Assembly (NCBI GenBank): GCA_031289855.1
Contig: JAITOR010000065.1
Location: 1-22,335, forward strand
Direction of reading: 5' to 3'
From: Rickettsiales bacterium
GTDB lineage: Bacteria; Pseudomonadota; Alphaproteobacteria; Rickettsiales; UBA1997
Length of the DNA stretch: 22,335 nt
A program made the position numbers and the translations under genes. This document shows, piece after piece, positions 21,968 through 22,335 of this stretch (position 1 is the first letter of the stretch; every line of letters begins with the position of its first letter). The notes below the pieces were generated by a model, which saw only the letters and a list, made by a program, of their open reading frames with translations, was not told the DNA's origin and ran no database searches.

Positions 21968-22335
21968 ATGAAAATAAATATGGAAATATATGCGCAAAAA
22001 GGCGCTGAAAAATATGCAAGAGATTTAGGTATTACCGAAGAACGCTTGCAAGAACGTATTGACGAGGAAAAGCAATGGGAGTTTAAATTTCATATGAAAA
22101 ATTATGTGCATGATATAGATTTTGTTGAGTTAAAAGAAATTGGAATTTGTAAATATGGTAAAAAATATCATATTGACAATAGAATTATGAAATTGCAATT
22201 GCCGAATTATAAATCTTACAAAAAAAATAGAACTGGTTCGACCCCTAAATCAAGTTTTTTTGAAGCGAGGTTCGAAGAAATTAAAAAAAAATTGATGATG
22301 GTGTTAGTCTTTATAAAATTTCAAAATTTTATAAT
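21968..22335 (+). CDS. Unknown protein, 3' end beyond the window
   Basis: An open frame of at least 122 codons running off the right edge. It begins MKINMEIYAQKGAEKYARDL and is rich in charged residues: ITEERLQERIDEEKQWEFKF is probably helical, and a basic Lys/Tyr-rich stretch follows. I recognise no family. It has a good Shine-Dalgarno (TTAGGAG, 8 nt before the ATG), rare among its neighbours. Its first part uses CGC and CGT arginine codons and GCG alanine, where nearby genes mostly use AGA and GCA. Both features could mean foreign origin, but the sample is small. A phage- or plasmid-type small regulatory protein would be one guess; the sequence does not prove it. Confidence 0.6.
   Translation, partial: MKINMEIYAQKGAEKYARDLGITEERLQERIDEEKQWEFKFHMKNYVHDIDFVELKEIGICKYGKKYHIDNRIMKLQLPNYKSYKKNRTGSTPKSSFFEARFEEIKKKLMMVLVFIKFQNFI

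Noticed and set aside
1..22335. CRISPR array, insertion sequence, prophage or toxin-antitoxin system
   Set aside because: No spaced direct repeats, transposase, integrase, phage structural gene or recognisable toxin pair was seen.

Overview
The window is strongly AT-rich, compactly packed DNA carrying about 21 credible protein genes and two tRNA genes on both strands. No CRISPR array, insertion sequence or prophage module was recognised. Several proteins point to an alphaproteobacterium. The phosphoserine aminotransferase is the alphaproteobacterial/archaeal subtype. FtsW carries the alphaproteobacterial N-terminal pattern (WW..DK..., ASPVVATRIG). There is a class IIA HAD hydrolase of the type common in that class, and a Gram-negative outer-membrane beta-barrel. 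An [FeFe] hydrogenase with all H-cluster motifs and an ADP-forming acyl-CoA synthetase suggest an anaerobic, fermenting, probably host- or sediment-associated member. The order cannot be fixed from this sequence.

Layout. 1-97: hairpins ending in a strong terminator. 195-1977: an FMN split-barrel protein, tRNA-Arg(CCU), a small membrane protein, and a minus-strand pair encoding a nucleosidase and an exported CPHC thioredoxin-like protein. 2068-4080: a convergent surface-glycan pair, a GT61 glycosyltransferase and an FkbM methyltransferase, each with a simple-sequence repeat in its control region. 4081-4598: a long gene-free control region. 4599-6131: HAD hydrolase-pnuC operon. 6163-7185: gap. 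7324-8593: serC behind a leader of about 150 nt with three hairpins. 8603-8679: tRNA(CAU), probably Ile2. 8854-10517: OMP and DUF4422 operon. 10662-11915: [FeFe] hydrogenase. 11940-13346: argH. 13471-15555: ADP-forming acyl-CoA synthetase. 15557-16375: MetQ lipoprotein. 16468-17574: CCA-adding enzyme. 17548-18663: rodA. 18787-21627: a PEPCK/HPr-kinase-fold P-loop protein and ftsW. 21628-22335: mostly non-coding DNA, then a small ORF and a partial unknown gene with a good Shine-Dalgarno (SD) site.

How the parts work together. Hydrogenase, GAPDH and the ADP-forming synthetase fit sugar or amino-acid fermentation with H2 and acetate output. RodA and FtsW drive elongation and division peptidoglycan synthesis. 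GT61, FkbM, DUF4422 and the beta-barrel concern the cell surface.

The most interesting signals are regulatory. (1) A (CT)13 microsatellite lies in the inferred 5'UTR of the FkbM gene, upstream of a 9-bp hairpin that hides its SD. (2) An A13 tract fills the promoter spacer of the facing GT61 gene. Together these suggest phase-variable surface glycosylation. (3) A structured leader precedes serC. (4) Many promoters place the predicted transcription start on or within a few bases of the start codon, with no SD, suggesting widespread leaderless or very-short-leader mRNAs.
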